A stretch of DNA of 64,000 nt from G963662265 sp963668545 (lineage in GTDB: Bacteria > Spirochaetota > Spirochaetia > CADAEX01). The notes beneath the pieces were generated by a model. It saw nothing but the letters and a program-made list of their open reading frames with translations, made no database searches and was not told the DNA's origin. A program made the translations under genes and the position numbers. Shown here one piece after another: positions 51,964-61,733 of this stretch; within the stretch, counting starts at the first letter, position 1; each line of letters begins with the position of its first letter. The stretch lies in NCBI GenBank assembly GCA_963668545.1, contig OY764868.1, positions 3,286,001 through 3,350,000 on the forward strand, read 5' to 3'.

Positions 51964-52890
51964 TTATCTTTCTCCCCTGATATAGGGCTCACCCAGATGG
52001 GCCGGAGCATTCATCTTCCTGTGCCCCTCCTTGCTGATACCGTAAATAAAGAGAACTGCCAGAGTTGTCAGGTAGGGAAGCATTCCGAGAAAGTTGGGAG
52101 AGATCCCGAGCGGCTGGAGAAGATACTGAAGAACAAAAATGCCTCCGAATATATAGGCTCCCGCAAATGCCTTTCTCGGGTCCCACATGGCGAAAATAGT
52201 GAGTGCAACTACTATCCAGCCCCTTCCTGCAGTCATACCCTCTATCCATGATTTGCTGTAGGCAATTGAAAGATGGGATCCTGCAAGCCCTGAAAATGCC
52301 CCCCCTGTCATTACGCACAGATACTGCACAACCGAGGCATTAACACCCTGGGTTTCCGCAGCTCTGGGATTCTCCCCGACAGTCCTTACAGCTATGCCGC
52401 CTCTTGTATTGAAAAGGAAAAACCAGGCAGCAATTCCGAGAAAGACTGAAATATAGAAATAGGGATCCTGGTTAAAAAGTATATCTCCCACTAAAGGGAT
52501 ATCACCAAGAACAGGAATCTTTACAGCAGACATTTTCATTTCAAGTGGTTTGCCGATATAAGGTTTCCCCCAGAGGCCGCTGATACCAAGCCCGAGCATA
52601 GTCAGGGCAAGCCCTGAGACAACCTGGTTTGCCTTCAGCGTAATGCTTACAAAACCGTGGACAAGAGAAATCAGAGCACCCATGACAATGGAAGCAAACA
52701 TACCCAGCCAGGGGTTCCCTGTTGTAAAAGTTACAATAAAGCCTGAAACAGCCCCGACTGCCATCATCCCTTCAATTCCCAGGTTCATTATACCCCCCCG
52801 CTGTGTTATAACTTCTCCTACAGTTCCGAGAAGAAGAGGGGTCCCTGCAATAAGAGTCCTTTTTAATATTGATATAATTATCTGTTCCAT
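51964..52890 (-). CDS. Nucleoside-type ABC transporter permease
   Basis: A 308-residue inner-membrane permease with about eight helices, of the BPD_transp_2 family (GGIMNLGIEGMMAVGAVSGF is the signature). Together with the two genes upstream it resembles the nucleoside/BMP transporters NupOPQ and the riboflavin system RfuCD of spirochaetes. Its start overlaps the previous gene. Confidence 0.88.
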   Translation of the reverse strand: MEQIIISILKRTLIAGTPLLLGTVGEVITQRGGIMNLGIEGMMAVGAVSGFIVTFTTGNPWLGMFASIVMGALISLVHGFVSITLKANQVVSGLALTMLGLGISGLWGKPYIGKPLEMKMSAVKIPVLGDIPLVGDILFNQDPYFYISVFLGIAAWFFLFNTRGGIAVRTVGENPRAAETQGVNASVVQYLCVMTGGAFSGLAGSHLSIAYSKSWIEGMTAGRGWIVVALTIFAMWDPRKAFAGAYIFGGIFVLQYLLQPLGISPNFLGMLPYLTTLAVLFIYGISKEGHRKMNAPAHLGEPYIRGER

Positions 52891-53996
52891 TTTTTACCTA
52901 TCCTGATAAATGAAATCCTGTTTCTCTGGAAGTACTCCCCCATTATGAGAAAGACAAGAATTATCCCGTTAAACACGTTAACAGTGGCTGCCGGAAGATT
53001 CAGGGAAATCTGTATCGCATCTCCCCCCACAAGGATTCCTGCAAAGAAAAGCCCCGATATTATAACAAGCACAGGGTTAAGCCGGGCAAGCCATGCAACA
53101 ATAATTGCGGTAAAACCGTAACCGGAGCTGATTGACTCGGGGTATGTCAGGTGATGATGAATTCCGGCAACTTCGCCCACCCCGGCTACACCAGCAAGCC
53201 CGCCGCTTATAACCATCATAAGAACAGTTGTCCTGAAAAAGTCTATCCCCGCATATCGGGCAGCTTCCTGGTTTTCCCCGATAACGCGGACCTCATAGCC
53301 GAATCGTGTTCTGAACAGAAGAAAGAAAAGAAAAACAACTGCAGCAACAGCAATTACAAGAGTAATTATATGTATCCTCGATCCGGGCAGTATTGAAAGC
53401 ATTGCAGATTCAGGAAAATCATCTGTATATGGATAACCGAACTGGGTTTTTCCTTTCCACGGCCCTATTACAAGCATCTTGATAAATTCTGCTGCAACAT
53501 AGTTAAGCATCAGGGTGGATATAACCTCATTAATCCCGAAACGGACCCTGAGAAGAGCCGGGATTATTCCCCAGAGAGCACCTCCGACAAATCCCCCTGC
53601 AAACATCAGAGGAACAGCAGCTCCTCCCGGAAGGAAGGGGCCCCATCTCAGAGCTATCCATGTAGCTGCTGCAGCTCCTGCAAGCAGCTGGCTCTCCGCT
53701 CCGATATTCCAGAACTTCCCCCTGTAAACTACAGTAAGCCCCCCTGCTATCAGTATAAGGGGAATTGCCTTGGTTATAGTTTCCTTGAATCCGTACATGC
53801 TGCCGAAAGAACCTGAGAATATTCTGAATATTGCATAAAAGGGATTTATCCCTTTCAGAAGAAAAATAAGTCCTATTACTGAAAGACCGGCCAGAAGAGA
53901 AATCAGAGCGATAAGTGATGAAACCCACCCTTTTATCTCTTCCCGGGGAGCCACATCAATCTTATAATTTAACAGCGAACCAGTTATGCCTTTCAT
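52878..53996 (-). CDS. Nucleoside-type ABC transporter permease
   Basis: A 372-residue permease of the same family (FWNIGAESQLLAGAAAATWI and the EVRVIGENQEAARYAGI loop that contacts the ATPase). It pairs with the 51964 product. Its start overlaps the stop of the ATPase gene. Confidence 0.88.
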   Translation of the reverse strand: MKGITGSLLNYKIDVAPREEIKGWVSSLIALISLLAGLSVIGLIFLLKGINPFYAIFRIFSGSFGSMYGFKETITKAIPLILIAGGLTVVYRGKFWNIGAESQLLAGAAAATWIALRWGPFLPGGAAVPLMFAGGFVGGALWGIIPALLRVRFGINEVISTLMLNYVAAEFIKMLVIGPWKGKTQFGYPYTDDFPESAMLSILPGSRIHIITLVIAVAAVVFLFFLLFRTRFGYEVRVIGENQEAARYAGIDFFRTTVLMMVISGGLAGVAGVGEVAGIHHHLTYPESISSGYGFTAIIVAWLARLNPVLVIISGLFFAGILVGGDAIQISLNLPAATVNVFNGIILVFLIMGEYFQRNRISFIRIGKKWNR

Positions 53997-55558
53997 TTAT
54001 CAGCTCCGTTATCTTTATTATCTGTCCTGCAGTTATTCTCACTATCAAGCCTCAAGGATCCAGTCATCATAAGTCCAATATCCTTGATACTGGAATCACC
54101 TGCAGAAAGTACTCCCATGAACTCACCCTTGAAAATTACAGCAATCCTGTCGCAGATTTCAAAAAGTTCTTCAAGGTCTTCAGAGACAAGGAGGACACCT
54201 CCCCCCTCTTCCCGCCGGTTGAGAATCTGCTTCCTGATATATTCTGTAGCACCTATATCAAGTCCATAAGTCGGATGCGAGGCAACAAGAAGAGCAGGCT
54301 TGCTTTCAATCTCGCGCCCGATTATAAGCTTCTGGATATTCCCCCCTGAAAGGGATTTTACCGGGACATTGATTGACGGGGCTGCAATATTGAATTTCTC
54401 TACAATATTGGTTGTATGCTCCTTGATAAGATCATAGTCAAGAAAAAGAAGCCTTGAAAAAGGGCTTGAATGGTGTTTTTTAAGGATAGCATTTTCATAG
54501 ATAAAAAGGTTAGGGACTATTCCGAATTTGATCCTTTCTTCCGGAACATGTGTAATGCCCCGTGTATTTACAACCCTTGCAGATTCATTGGTAATTGTAT
54601 CATCCTCAAGCATTATACTTCCCGAGTGGCTTTTCCTGAGCCCTGTAATCGCCTCAACCAGCTCTCTCTGGCCGTTCCCGGAAACACCGGCTATACCGAA
54701 AACCTCGTTTCTGTAAACCGAGAAGTTGAGATTGTTTACCGCCTTATTACCCCTGTCTCCGAGAACCACAAGGTTATTTACCTCAAGAACTTTATCCCCC
54801 TGAGGCATGGGTTTCTTGTCAAAGGTCAGAAAGACATCCCTTCCAACCATCATCCTGGCAAGCTCCTTTTTATCTATATCACTTACAAGAGCTTCCCCGA
54901 CAGTCTCCCCTTTTCTCAGTACAGTTACACGGTTGCATATACTCATAATCTCATCAAGCTTATGGCTTATAAGAATTATTGAATGACCTTCCTCTGTCAT
55001 CCTTCGAATAATCTCAAAAAGATCATCCGATTCCTGAGGAGTAAGAACACTGGTAGGTTCATCCATTATAAGAAGGTCAGCTTCAAGAAACAGTGCTTTC
55101 AGAATCTCCACCTTCTGCTGCTCCCCTGCTGAAAGCTGCCAGATCTTCTTATCCGGATCAACCTCCATCCCGTACTGTCTGGAAATTCTGAGGATCTTTT
55201 CACGGATATATTTCTTTGGAAAGAAAAAGGGTACATCCTGGAATCCAAGGGCAATATTCTCTGCAACTGAGTGGTTCTGAACAAGCATGAAATGCTGATG
55301 TATCATCCCGATACCGGAGCCCATACTGTCTTTTGGAGATTTTATCCTGACAGACTTGTCATTGATCAGAATCTCACCATCATCAGGTTTATAAAGGCCG
55401 TACAGAATATTCATCAGAGTTGTCTTGCCTGCACCGTTTTCTCCGAGCAGCCCCAGAACTTCTCCTGATTTGATCTTCAGGTTGATATTTTTATTTGCAT
55501 AAAATCCGTGAAAGGATTTGGAAATTCCCCTCATTTCAAGGGTTTTTATTCTATGCAC
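53993..55558 (-). CDS. Nucleoside/sugar-type ABC transporter ATPase (two nucleotide-binding domains)
   Basis: A 521-residue double ATPase. The first domain has Walker A GENGAGKTT (39-47), signature LSAGEQQK and Walker B LLIMDEPTSVL. The second has a degenerate Walker A (GVSGNGQREL) and signature LSGGNIQK, as is usual for this family. I start at GTG 55558, since AGGAG lies eight bases before it; the upstream 24 codons have no such site. No substrate-binding protein gene is next to it. Confidence 0.9.
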   Translation of the reverse strand: MHRIKTLEMRGISKSFHGFYANKNINLKIKSGEVLGLLGENGAGKTTLMNILYGLYKPDDGEILINDKSVRIKSPKDSMGSGIGMIHQHFMLVQNHSVAENIALGFQDVPFFFPKKYIREKILRISRQYGMEVDPDKKIWQLSAGEQQKVEILKALFLEADLLIMDEPTSVLTPQESDDLFEIIRRMTEEGHSIILISHKLDEIMSICNRVTVLRKGETVGEALVSDIDKKELARMMVGRDVFLTFDKKPMPQGDKVLEVNNLVVLGDRGNKAVNNLNFSVYRNEVFGIAGVSGNGQRELVEAITGLRKSHSGSIMLEDDTITNESARVVNTRGITHVPEERIKFGIVPNLFIYENAILKKHHSSPFSRLLFLDYDLIKEHTTNIVEKFNIAAPSINVPVKSLSGGNIQKLIIGREIESKPALLVASHPTYGLDIGATEYIRKQILNRREEGGGVLLVSEDLEELFEICDRIAVIFKGEFMGVLSAGDSSIKDIGLMMTGSLRLDSENNCRTDNKDNGADK

Positions 55559-55780
55559 AAGATTTTCTCCTGATTTTGTAATGGAAAAAGACCCGGAAAC
55601 AAATAAAACAGTATAAGAGAAATAAATCACTTACAGATAAAGATATAGCATTACCGGGAATAATAACAAATAATATTCAAATATTTGAAAATCATCAAGA
55701 ATAAAGAAAAGAGCATTCTCTGTTTTTTACATTGAGATATAGAAATCTGCTTAAGTTCAGATAAAAACGGGAGCTGACAA

Positions 55781-56686
55781 CTATTTTGAAAGGTTAAAAT
55801 CTTTTCCCCAGTCAAAAATGTTTTCAATTAAACGGCTTACAGGTTTTTTCATGATCTTCTGCGAATTGTATGCAAGATAAAACTTCCTTTTAAGCTCGGG
55901 ATCATTAATTCTCACAGCGTGGATTTCCCCCCGTTCAATTTCATTTTTAATAACATTTTCTGCTATAAATCCGAATCCCAGCCCTCTTTTTACAAAGTTC
56001 TTCAGCATTTCACTGTTTGAAAAATCACCGGTAACATTAACAGTTATTCTGTTTCTTGAAAGGAATTTTTTTACTGCTTCTATGGTTCCGCAGTTTTTTT
56101 CCATAAAAAAAACATTCTCAAGTCCGTTAATCTCCTCTGGTTCTGCTACATTTTTATTTGAAAATTTACTGTCCCTGGGACATATGAGAACAATCCTGTC
56201 TTCAAGTATCTCATTTACAGTCAGGCAGGAATCCTTTATTTTCTTTGAAAGGATTCCGAAATCGCATTTGAGATCAATTAAATTCATGATGACCTGACTG
56301 TCCGGGAGTATATCAAGAGATACATAATTCTCAGGATTATCAGCAAGAAAATCGGGGTAAATATAGGAAAAATAATGTATTGCAAATGTTTCGGTTGAAT
56401 ATATTTTTATCCGGTTCTGATTTTTTTTTATCAGATCATTTATTGCTGCAGTTATTTTTATTTCATTTTCAAAAAAATCCTGTGCAATCTCAAATATCCT
56501 GTTTCCCTCGTTTGTCAATTCCACATTTTTTTTACTTTTATTGATTAAAGATAACTGAAGTTCGTTCTGAAAATCCTGGACCTGTCTGGTTACAGTAGGC
56601 TGTGATGTTTCAAGATATTTTGCAGCATTACTGAAACTCTTAAACTTTGCAGTATAATAAAATGTTTTAAGCAAGTTTATATTCAT
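55781..56686 (-). CDS. LysR-family transcription regulator
   Basis: A 301-residue LysR regulator. The winged helix is at the N-terminus (LLKTFYYTAKFKSFSNAAKY, LETSQPTVTRQVQDF) and the effector domain follows from about residue 90. ATG 56686 has AGAGGTGG upstream. It follows the FGGY kinase gene on the same strand and probably controls the TRAP-kinase cluster. Confidence 0.9.
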   Translation of the reverse strand: MNINLLKTFYYTAKFKSFSNAAKYLETSQPTVTRQVQDFQNELQLSLINKSKKNVELTNEGNRIFEIAQDFFENEIKITAAINDLIKKNQNRIKIYSTETFAIHYFSYIYPDFLADNPENYVSLDILPDSQVIMNLIDLKCDFGILSKKIKDSCLTVNEILEDRIVLICPRDSKFSNKNVAEPEEINGLENVFFMEKNCGTIEAVKKFLSRNRITVNVTGDFSNSEMLKNFVKRGLGFGFIAENVIKNEIERGEIHAVRINDPELKRKFYLAYNSQKIMKKPVSRLIENIFDWGKDFNLSK

Positions 56687-56845
56687 ACAAGCCACCTCTT
56701 ATATATATTTACATAATCCCTGGAATAAATACCTGAATTCAATACCTGGAGAATTTGTTAACAACTTAAATAAATATTACCTCATTTACAATAGGACAGA
56801 CACATAATAGTAGTTTATATATAAATTATTGCAAATTAAAAAATT

Positions 56846-58324
56846 CTAACAGCTGATTATCCTGTCAACAGTTTTTTCCCACCTTTCAAACTTACGTACA
56901 TTATCCATATTTATTTCATTTTTAATAACAGTCTTTTGTTTTTTAATCTTTTTTATCTGTTCAGGATCTGACCAGAGTCCCAGTCCCAGCCCGGCAAGAT
57001 AACAACCGCCGAGTGCTGTTATTTCACTCTCTTCCGGCCTGATTATCTCAATACCTGATAACCTCGAAAGATAATCTGTCAGAAAAGCATTATTGGTCAC
57101 CCCCCCGTCTATAGACAGGGATGAAATTGACTGTATTCCATTTTTCTCAATCAGTTTGACTATCTGGTAGATACGGAATGCTATTGACTCAAGAACAGCT
57201 TTAACCAGCTGATTCCTCCCTGTATCAAGCCCCATACCTGTAAATGCGGCATTGCTTTCTGTTGTCCAGTATGGGACTGACAGGCCGGCAAGTGCCGGAA
57301 CAAAAAACACATCACTGTCAGGTTCTTTCACTATTTCTGCAAGTTCGCTGTTTGATTCAAACAGCCCTATCTTGTTTTTAAGCCAGTCAACTGCTGATCC
57401 TACTGTATATATTCCGCCGTCAATAATATAACCTTTTTCATCTCCCAGCTGGGGACAGACAGTTGTAATAAGTTTTTCCTTTTTTAAAGGTATTTCCGGA
57501 CCGACATTAACAAGCAGGAATCCCCCTGTCCCCAGTGTGAGCTTGGCTTCCCCCTTATTAAAACACCGGTGCCCGAACAGGGCAGACTGCTGATCAACAA
57601 CTGAAGAGATAATGGGAGCTTCTATTCCTGAACAGATTTCCGGATCGGTTATTCCATACTCGAAAACTGTTGAGGTTATATCAGGAAGAGAATTTCTGTT
57701 TAATCCGAAAAAATCAACAAGTTTTTCATCCCATCTGTATTTTTCAATATCAAAAAGAAGTGTCCGGGACGCTGTTGTCACATCTGTGAAATAATTTTTC
57801 TTTTTTACCAGTTTATTAATAAGCCAGACTTCAGAAGTTGCAATAATAAGGTTGTCTTTTTTATTTTCAGAATCTATTTCTTTGACATTATCTATAAGCC
57901 ACTTCATTTTGGGAGCTGAAAAATAGGAATCCAGAAAAAGCCCTGTTGTTTTTTCAATATATTTTTCAATATCCGGATTTCCGTAGATTTTCAATTCCTC
58001 TGAAGTTCTGTTATCCTGCCAGACAATGGCATTATAAAGGGGCTTGAGAGTTGTTTTGTTAAACGGAATAATTGTTTCCCCCTGATTGTCTATTGCAACA
58101 GCAATGATTTCTTCAGGAGAAACATCAGTGTTTATAAAAACATCTTTAATTCCATCAACAATGCTTGAGAAAAGATCCTGAGGGATATGTTCAACCCAGT
58201 TTCTTTTTGGTGTAATTGTTTTAAATGGTTTTATGATTTTTATTTTCTCATTACTTTCCAGATCATAGAGGACTACTTTTGTTGATGTTGTTCCCTGATC
58301 AATAGATAAAATATATTCATTCAT
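56846..58324 (-). CDS. FGGY-family carbohydrate kinase (glycerol kinase-like)
   Basis: A 492-residue sugar or polyol kinase. SIDQGTTSTKVVLYD is the phosphate-1 loop, WQDNRTSEEL the substrate region and LSIDGGVTNNAFL the adenosine region. It resembles glycerol kinase but sits with a TRAP transporter and an aminotransferase, so the substrate may differ. ATG 58324 follows AGAGGTTC. Confidence 0.88.
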   Translation of the reverse strand: MNEYILSIDQGTTSTKVVLYDLESNEKIKIIKPFKTITPKRNWVEHIPQDLFSSIVDGIKDVFINTDVSPEEIIAVAIDNQGETIIPFNKTTLKPLYNAIVWQDNRTSEELKIYGNPDIEKYIEKTTGLFLDSYFSAPKMKWLIDNVKEIDSENKKDNLIIATSEVWLINKLVKKKNYFTDVTTASRTLLFDIEKYRWDEKLVDFFGLNRNSLPDITSTVFEYGITDPEICSGIEAPIISSVVDQQSALFGHRCFNKGEAKLTLGTGGFLLVNVGPEIPLKKEKLITTVCPQLGDEKGYIIDGGIYTVGSAVDWLKNKIGLFESNSELAEIVKEPDSDVFFVPALAGLSVPYWTTESNAAFTGMGLDTGRNQLVKAVLESIAFRIYQIVKLIEKNGIQSISSLSIDGGVTNNAFLTDYLSRLSGIEIIRPEESEITALGGCYLAGLGLGLWSDPEQIKKIKKQKTVIKNEINMDNVRKFERWEKTVDRIISC

Positions 58325-58545
58325 ATGAACCTCTAGATAATTGTTGGAAATTTCCATGTACAGTCTGTTTTAATACTTTTTTATATCAGGTTCTTTTCAA
58401 TCCGCAGCTCCATAAAAGATGGATGCTTTTACTGAAAAATATTTTATAAAAACACAAAGAATCGGTACTTCTGCAGAAGAAACTACAGAAGTTTCCAATT
58501 CAGTATAACAATGCCAACAGAAAAATTAAACTTCTCTGAATTTCT

Positions 58546-59871
58546 CTATTTTGCAAAATACAGGTCAGGCAGCCATGTTGCAATTCCAGGGAAAATAATA
58601 AGAATTGCGATGGTTGCAATCATAAGCAGTATGAAAGGAACAATGGAACGGTAGATATCGCTTAGTGTGATTTCCTTAGGTGCCATTGCCTTCATAAGAA
58701 ACAGGTTATATCCAAACGGAGGTGTCAGGTAAGCTATCTGACATGTTATTGTATAGAGAACTCCGTACCATATCGGATTAAAACCCATTTTAACTACCAG
58801 CGGTATATAAAGCGGAGCTACAATAATAAGCATTGCAGTATCATCCAGAAAGGTTCCAAGAAGCAGGAATGAAACCTGCATGGCAATAATAGTACCTATA
58901 GGGCCGAAACCATGACTTAAGAACAGTGATGCAATAGCATGGACAGCTCCAAGACCGTCAAAAATACCTGCAAAAGCCATTGCAGACATTGCAACCCACA
59001 TGAACATAACACTGACACTTACTGTCTGTGTCAGAACTTTGTTCAGAATTTTCCAGTTGAATCTTTTCTTGATAACTGCTGCAATTACAGTTGCAATTGC
59101 ACCTATAGCAGAACTCTCAACAAGGCTTGTTACTCCCAGAAGAAAAAGACCTGACATCATTAAAATGATAAACAACGGAAGAAGACCGCCCTGAAGAGCT
59201 TTAACCCTTTCTTTAAACGGAAGGTCCCATTCTTCTTTCGGCAGTACAGGTCCCATTTCAGGCTGAAAATGACATCTGACAATAATATATACAATGAACA
59301 TTCCAGACATAAGAAGACCGGGAAAAACACCGGCAAGCCATAGATGCCCTACCGGCTGTCTTGCAATCATTCCGTAAAGAACAAGAACTACACTTGGAGG
59401 AATCAGAATGCCGAGAGAACTTCCGGCCTGGATTACTCCTGTTACCATTTTTTTATCATAGTTCCTCTTAAGCATTTCCGGAAGAGCAACGCTGCTTCCT
59501 ACACTCATCCCGGCAACACTTAAACCGTTTATTGCGGATATAACAGCCATCAGACAAATAGTCCCGATTGCCAGCCCCCCTTTCAGAGGCCCTGTTAGAA
59601 TATGTATCAGTTTATACAGATCTTCTGATATTTTTGATTCAGAAAACAGGTATCCGATAAATACAAAAATAGGAAGTGTTACGAGGGGATACCAGTTGAT
59701 AAGTTTGAAAGCAGAATGGAACCCCATCTCCATTCCGCCGGCACCCCAGAGAGCTATGGCAAAAATACTTGCAACTCCCCCGATAACAGCATATATATGA
59801 CGTCCTGACAAGAGAGTAACAAACATGGTAAGAAACATTAATAATGCAATATACTCATAACTCATCATCAA
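58546..59871 (-). CDS. TRAP transporter large permease (DctM)
   Basis: A 441-residue permease with about 12 helices; GLSVAGMSVGSSVALPEMLK and AGSSLGILIPPSVVLVLYGM are the DctM signatures. Its start overlaps the dctQ gene by 17 bases. It is not closely similar to the DctM at 39862. Confidence 0.92.
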   Translation of the reverse strand: MMMSYEYIALLMFLTMFVTLLSGRHIYAVIGGVASIFAIALWGAGGMEMGFHSAFKLINWYPLVTLPIFVFIGYLFSESKISEDLYKLIHILTGPLKGGLAIGTICLMAVISAINGLSVAGMSVGSSVALPEMLKRNYDKKMVTGVIQAGSSLGILIPPSVVLVLYGMIARQPVGHLWLAGVFPGLLMSGMFIVYIIVRCHFQPEMGPVLPKEEWDLPFKERVKALQGGLLPLFIILMMSGLFLLGVTSLVESSAIGAIATVIAAVIKKRFNWKILNKVLTQTVSVSVMFMWVAMSAMAFAGIFDGLGAVHAIASLFLSHGFGPIGTIIAMQVSFLLLGTFLDDTAMLIIVAPLYIPLVVKMGFNPIWYGVLYTITCQIAYLTPPFGYNLFLMKAMAPKEITLSDIYRSIVPFILLMIATIAILIIFPGIATWLPDLYFAK

Positions 59872-60409
59872 ACCTCCAGTCTTTAATCCAGGATGTATCT
59901 TTACCGAATGCTAAAACAATATCCTTGATAATCTCAGAAATATTCTGCAGAAGCATCAGCGCTATACCTGCAGTAGCAATAATTTTCATCGGGGCTATAG
60001 GCGGCGCCCATGCTGAATAATTAGTCTGATTATACTTAAGTGCATATGCTGAGCTTGAAAAGCCTCCGATTAAAAGCCATATTAAAAATGCAAGGCTTAA
60101 TGCAAAAGTAAGAATATCAAAGACAGTTTTTTTCCTCTGTGACCATTCATGATAAAAGTAGTCCATACGAACATGCCCGCCTATCAGATATACATAAGCT
60201 CCGCCCAGCAGATAGTAGGTTCCGTTAATAAACTGAGTAATTTCCAGAGACCACTTATTTGAAACATTAAAAAAGTTTCTGCATGCAGCTTCATATGCCA
60301 GAACTGCAATCATCAGCAGAACAAGAAACTTTATTACATTGCCGATTGCCGCGCTTATGGAATCTATAGACTTTACATATATTTTTATAGGCTTCATTAT
60401 AAAATCCAT
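59855..60409 (-). CDS. TRAP transporter small permease (DctQ)
   Basis: A 184-residue four-helix protein (WSLEITQFINGTYYLLGGAY is typical). AAGGAATAG precedes ATG 60409. A hairpin separates it from the dctP gene. Confidence 0.9.
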   Translation of the reverse strand: MDFIMKPIKIYVKSIDSISAAIGNVIKFLVLLMIAVLAYEAACRNFFNVSNKWSLEITQFINGTYYLLGGAYVYLIGGHVRMDYFYHEWSQRKKTVFDILTFALSLAFLIWLLIGGFSSSAYALKYNQTNYSAWAPPIAPMKIIATAGIALMLLQNISEIIKDIVLAFGKDTSWIKDWRFDDEL

Positions 60410-60434
60410 TTCTCTATTCCTTCTAAAAAATTAT

Positions 60435-60465
60435 GCTGTATCTTTGCATAATGCAAAGATACAGC
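60435..60465 (-). terminator. Hairpin between dctP and dctQ
   Basis: GCTGTATCTTTGCA (60435-60448) and TGCAAAGATACAGC (60452-60465) form a perfect 14-bp stem with a 3-base loop. On the transcribed strand a T6 tract follows after five bases. It probably stops or stabilises part of the message, so that binding protein is made in excess over permease. Confidence 0.75.
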
Positions 60466-60521
60466 CAGGGGATATTTTAAACTGTTAAAAATCAGATTAA
60501 AATATCAAGGTTTTATTCTTA

Positions 60522-61613
60522 TTATCCGCCTGTGTAAGGTGCGCCAGCTTTCTGCCTGATTTCAGCGTATTCTTTGAATGCGTCAATAATTCTTTTTGAT
60601 CTCGGGCTTTTCTTTGAAAATTCATCCCAGTATTTAGCTGCCTGAGCTTCTACACCTGTCCACTGATCTTCAGGAATTGAAGTAAGTTCCATTTTTGCAC
60701 CTTCAGCTCTGTACTTTGCTTCTCCCCACCAGTACCAGTGAAGTCTGTAGTAGTTGGAAGCCTGAATTGTCATTTTTAACAGTCTCTGGAGGTGATCAGG
60801 AAGAGCTTCCCATGATTTTGTATTAACAAAGAAACCGCCTGACCATGCACCTGAAATCGGGTTTGTCAGGAGGTAGTCACAGACATCTGCTATCCCTGTT
60901 GTATAAAGTTCTGTTGCACCTGACCATGTAACACCGTCAAGCATACCAGTCTGAAGAGCCATCTGTACATCTTCTACAGGCATTACTACAGGAACAATCC
61001 CGTATTCTGCTTCAAGGAATTTACCATTGAAAAGAGAAGTAAAAAGTCTTAATCCCTTAAGATCTTCTACACTTCTTACAGGTTTTGTACTTGCAACAAG
61101 ACAGGGGTCCCAGCTTCCCTGAGAAAGCCATGTTACACCTTCAATCTCATCATAAGCTTCCTTCCATATTTCGTTCAGGCCGTATCTGTTCCATAAAACA
61201 TCAATATCAAGACCTATTCTTCCTGCTGCAGGAAAATAAGCTGAGAATGTTGCAACATCTGCTGGTGAACCCATTGATTCATCATCACTGACAGCCATAT
61301 CTACAGTACCGCTCTGAACAGCATTAAAGAGTTCTCCGTGAGGTACCAGCTGGTCTGCTCCGAAAATTTCAATTACCATTTCACCGTTTGCAATCTCATT
61401 AAATTCTTTAATCATATTGCCGATAACATCATCATTCATTGAAGGTCCGCAATATGTCTGAAGCCTCCATCGGATTGTTTCCTTCTTTACATTTTCCCCT
61501 GCATCACCTGATCCTGCATTATTACCGCAGCCGGTGAAAATCAAAGAAGCCATTACTACCATTGCAGTAAGTACTGCAACAATGAAAAATTTTTCAACTT
61601 TCTTGTTTTTCAC
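60522..61613 (-). CDS. TRAP transporter substrate-binding lipoprotein (DctP)
   Basis: A 363-residue binding protein with a lipobox (FTGC, Cys29). The start of the mature part (IRWRLQTYCGPSMNDDVIGN) and LKGLRLFTSLFNGKFLEAEY belong to the larger DctP group that includes TakP-like proteins for keto acids. The highly expressed first transporter gene, it lies between the aminotransferase and the hairpin. Confidence 0.9.
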   Translation of the reverse strand: MKNKKVEKFFIVAVLTAMVVMASLIFTGCGNNAGSGDAGENVKKETIRWRLQTYCGPSMNDDVIGNMIKEFNEIANGEMVIEIFGADQLVPHGELFNAVQSGTVDMAVSDDESMGSPADVATFSAYFPAAGRIGLDIDVLWNRYGLNEIWKEAYDEIEGVTWLSQGSWDPCLVASTKPVRSVEDLKGLRLFTSLFNGKFLEAEYGIVPVVMPVEDVQMALQTGMLDGVTWSGATELYTTGIADVCDYLLTNPISGAWSGGFFVNTKSWEALPDHLQRLLKMTIQASNYYRLHWYWWGEAKYRAEGAKMELTSIPEDQWTGVEAQAAKYWDEFSKKSPRSKRIIDAFKEYAEIRQKAGAPYTGG

Positions 61614-61733
61614 ATAATCCCCCTAACCAAACTTAAAAATTAAAATATTAACAGACCAGTACAAGCCTGTTTCGAGAAATCAGCAATTAACGGATTACAC
61701 GATAACTGCTGATTGCAGCCAAACTAATAATTC

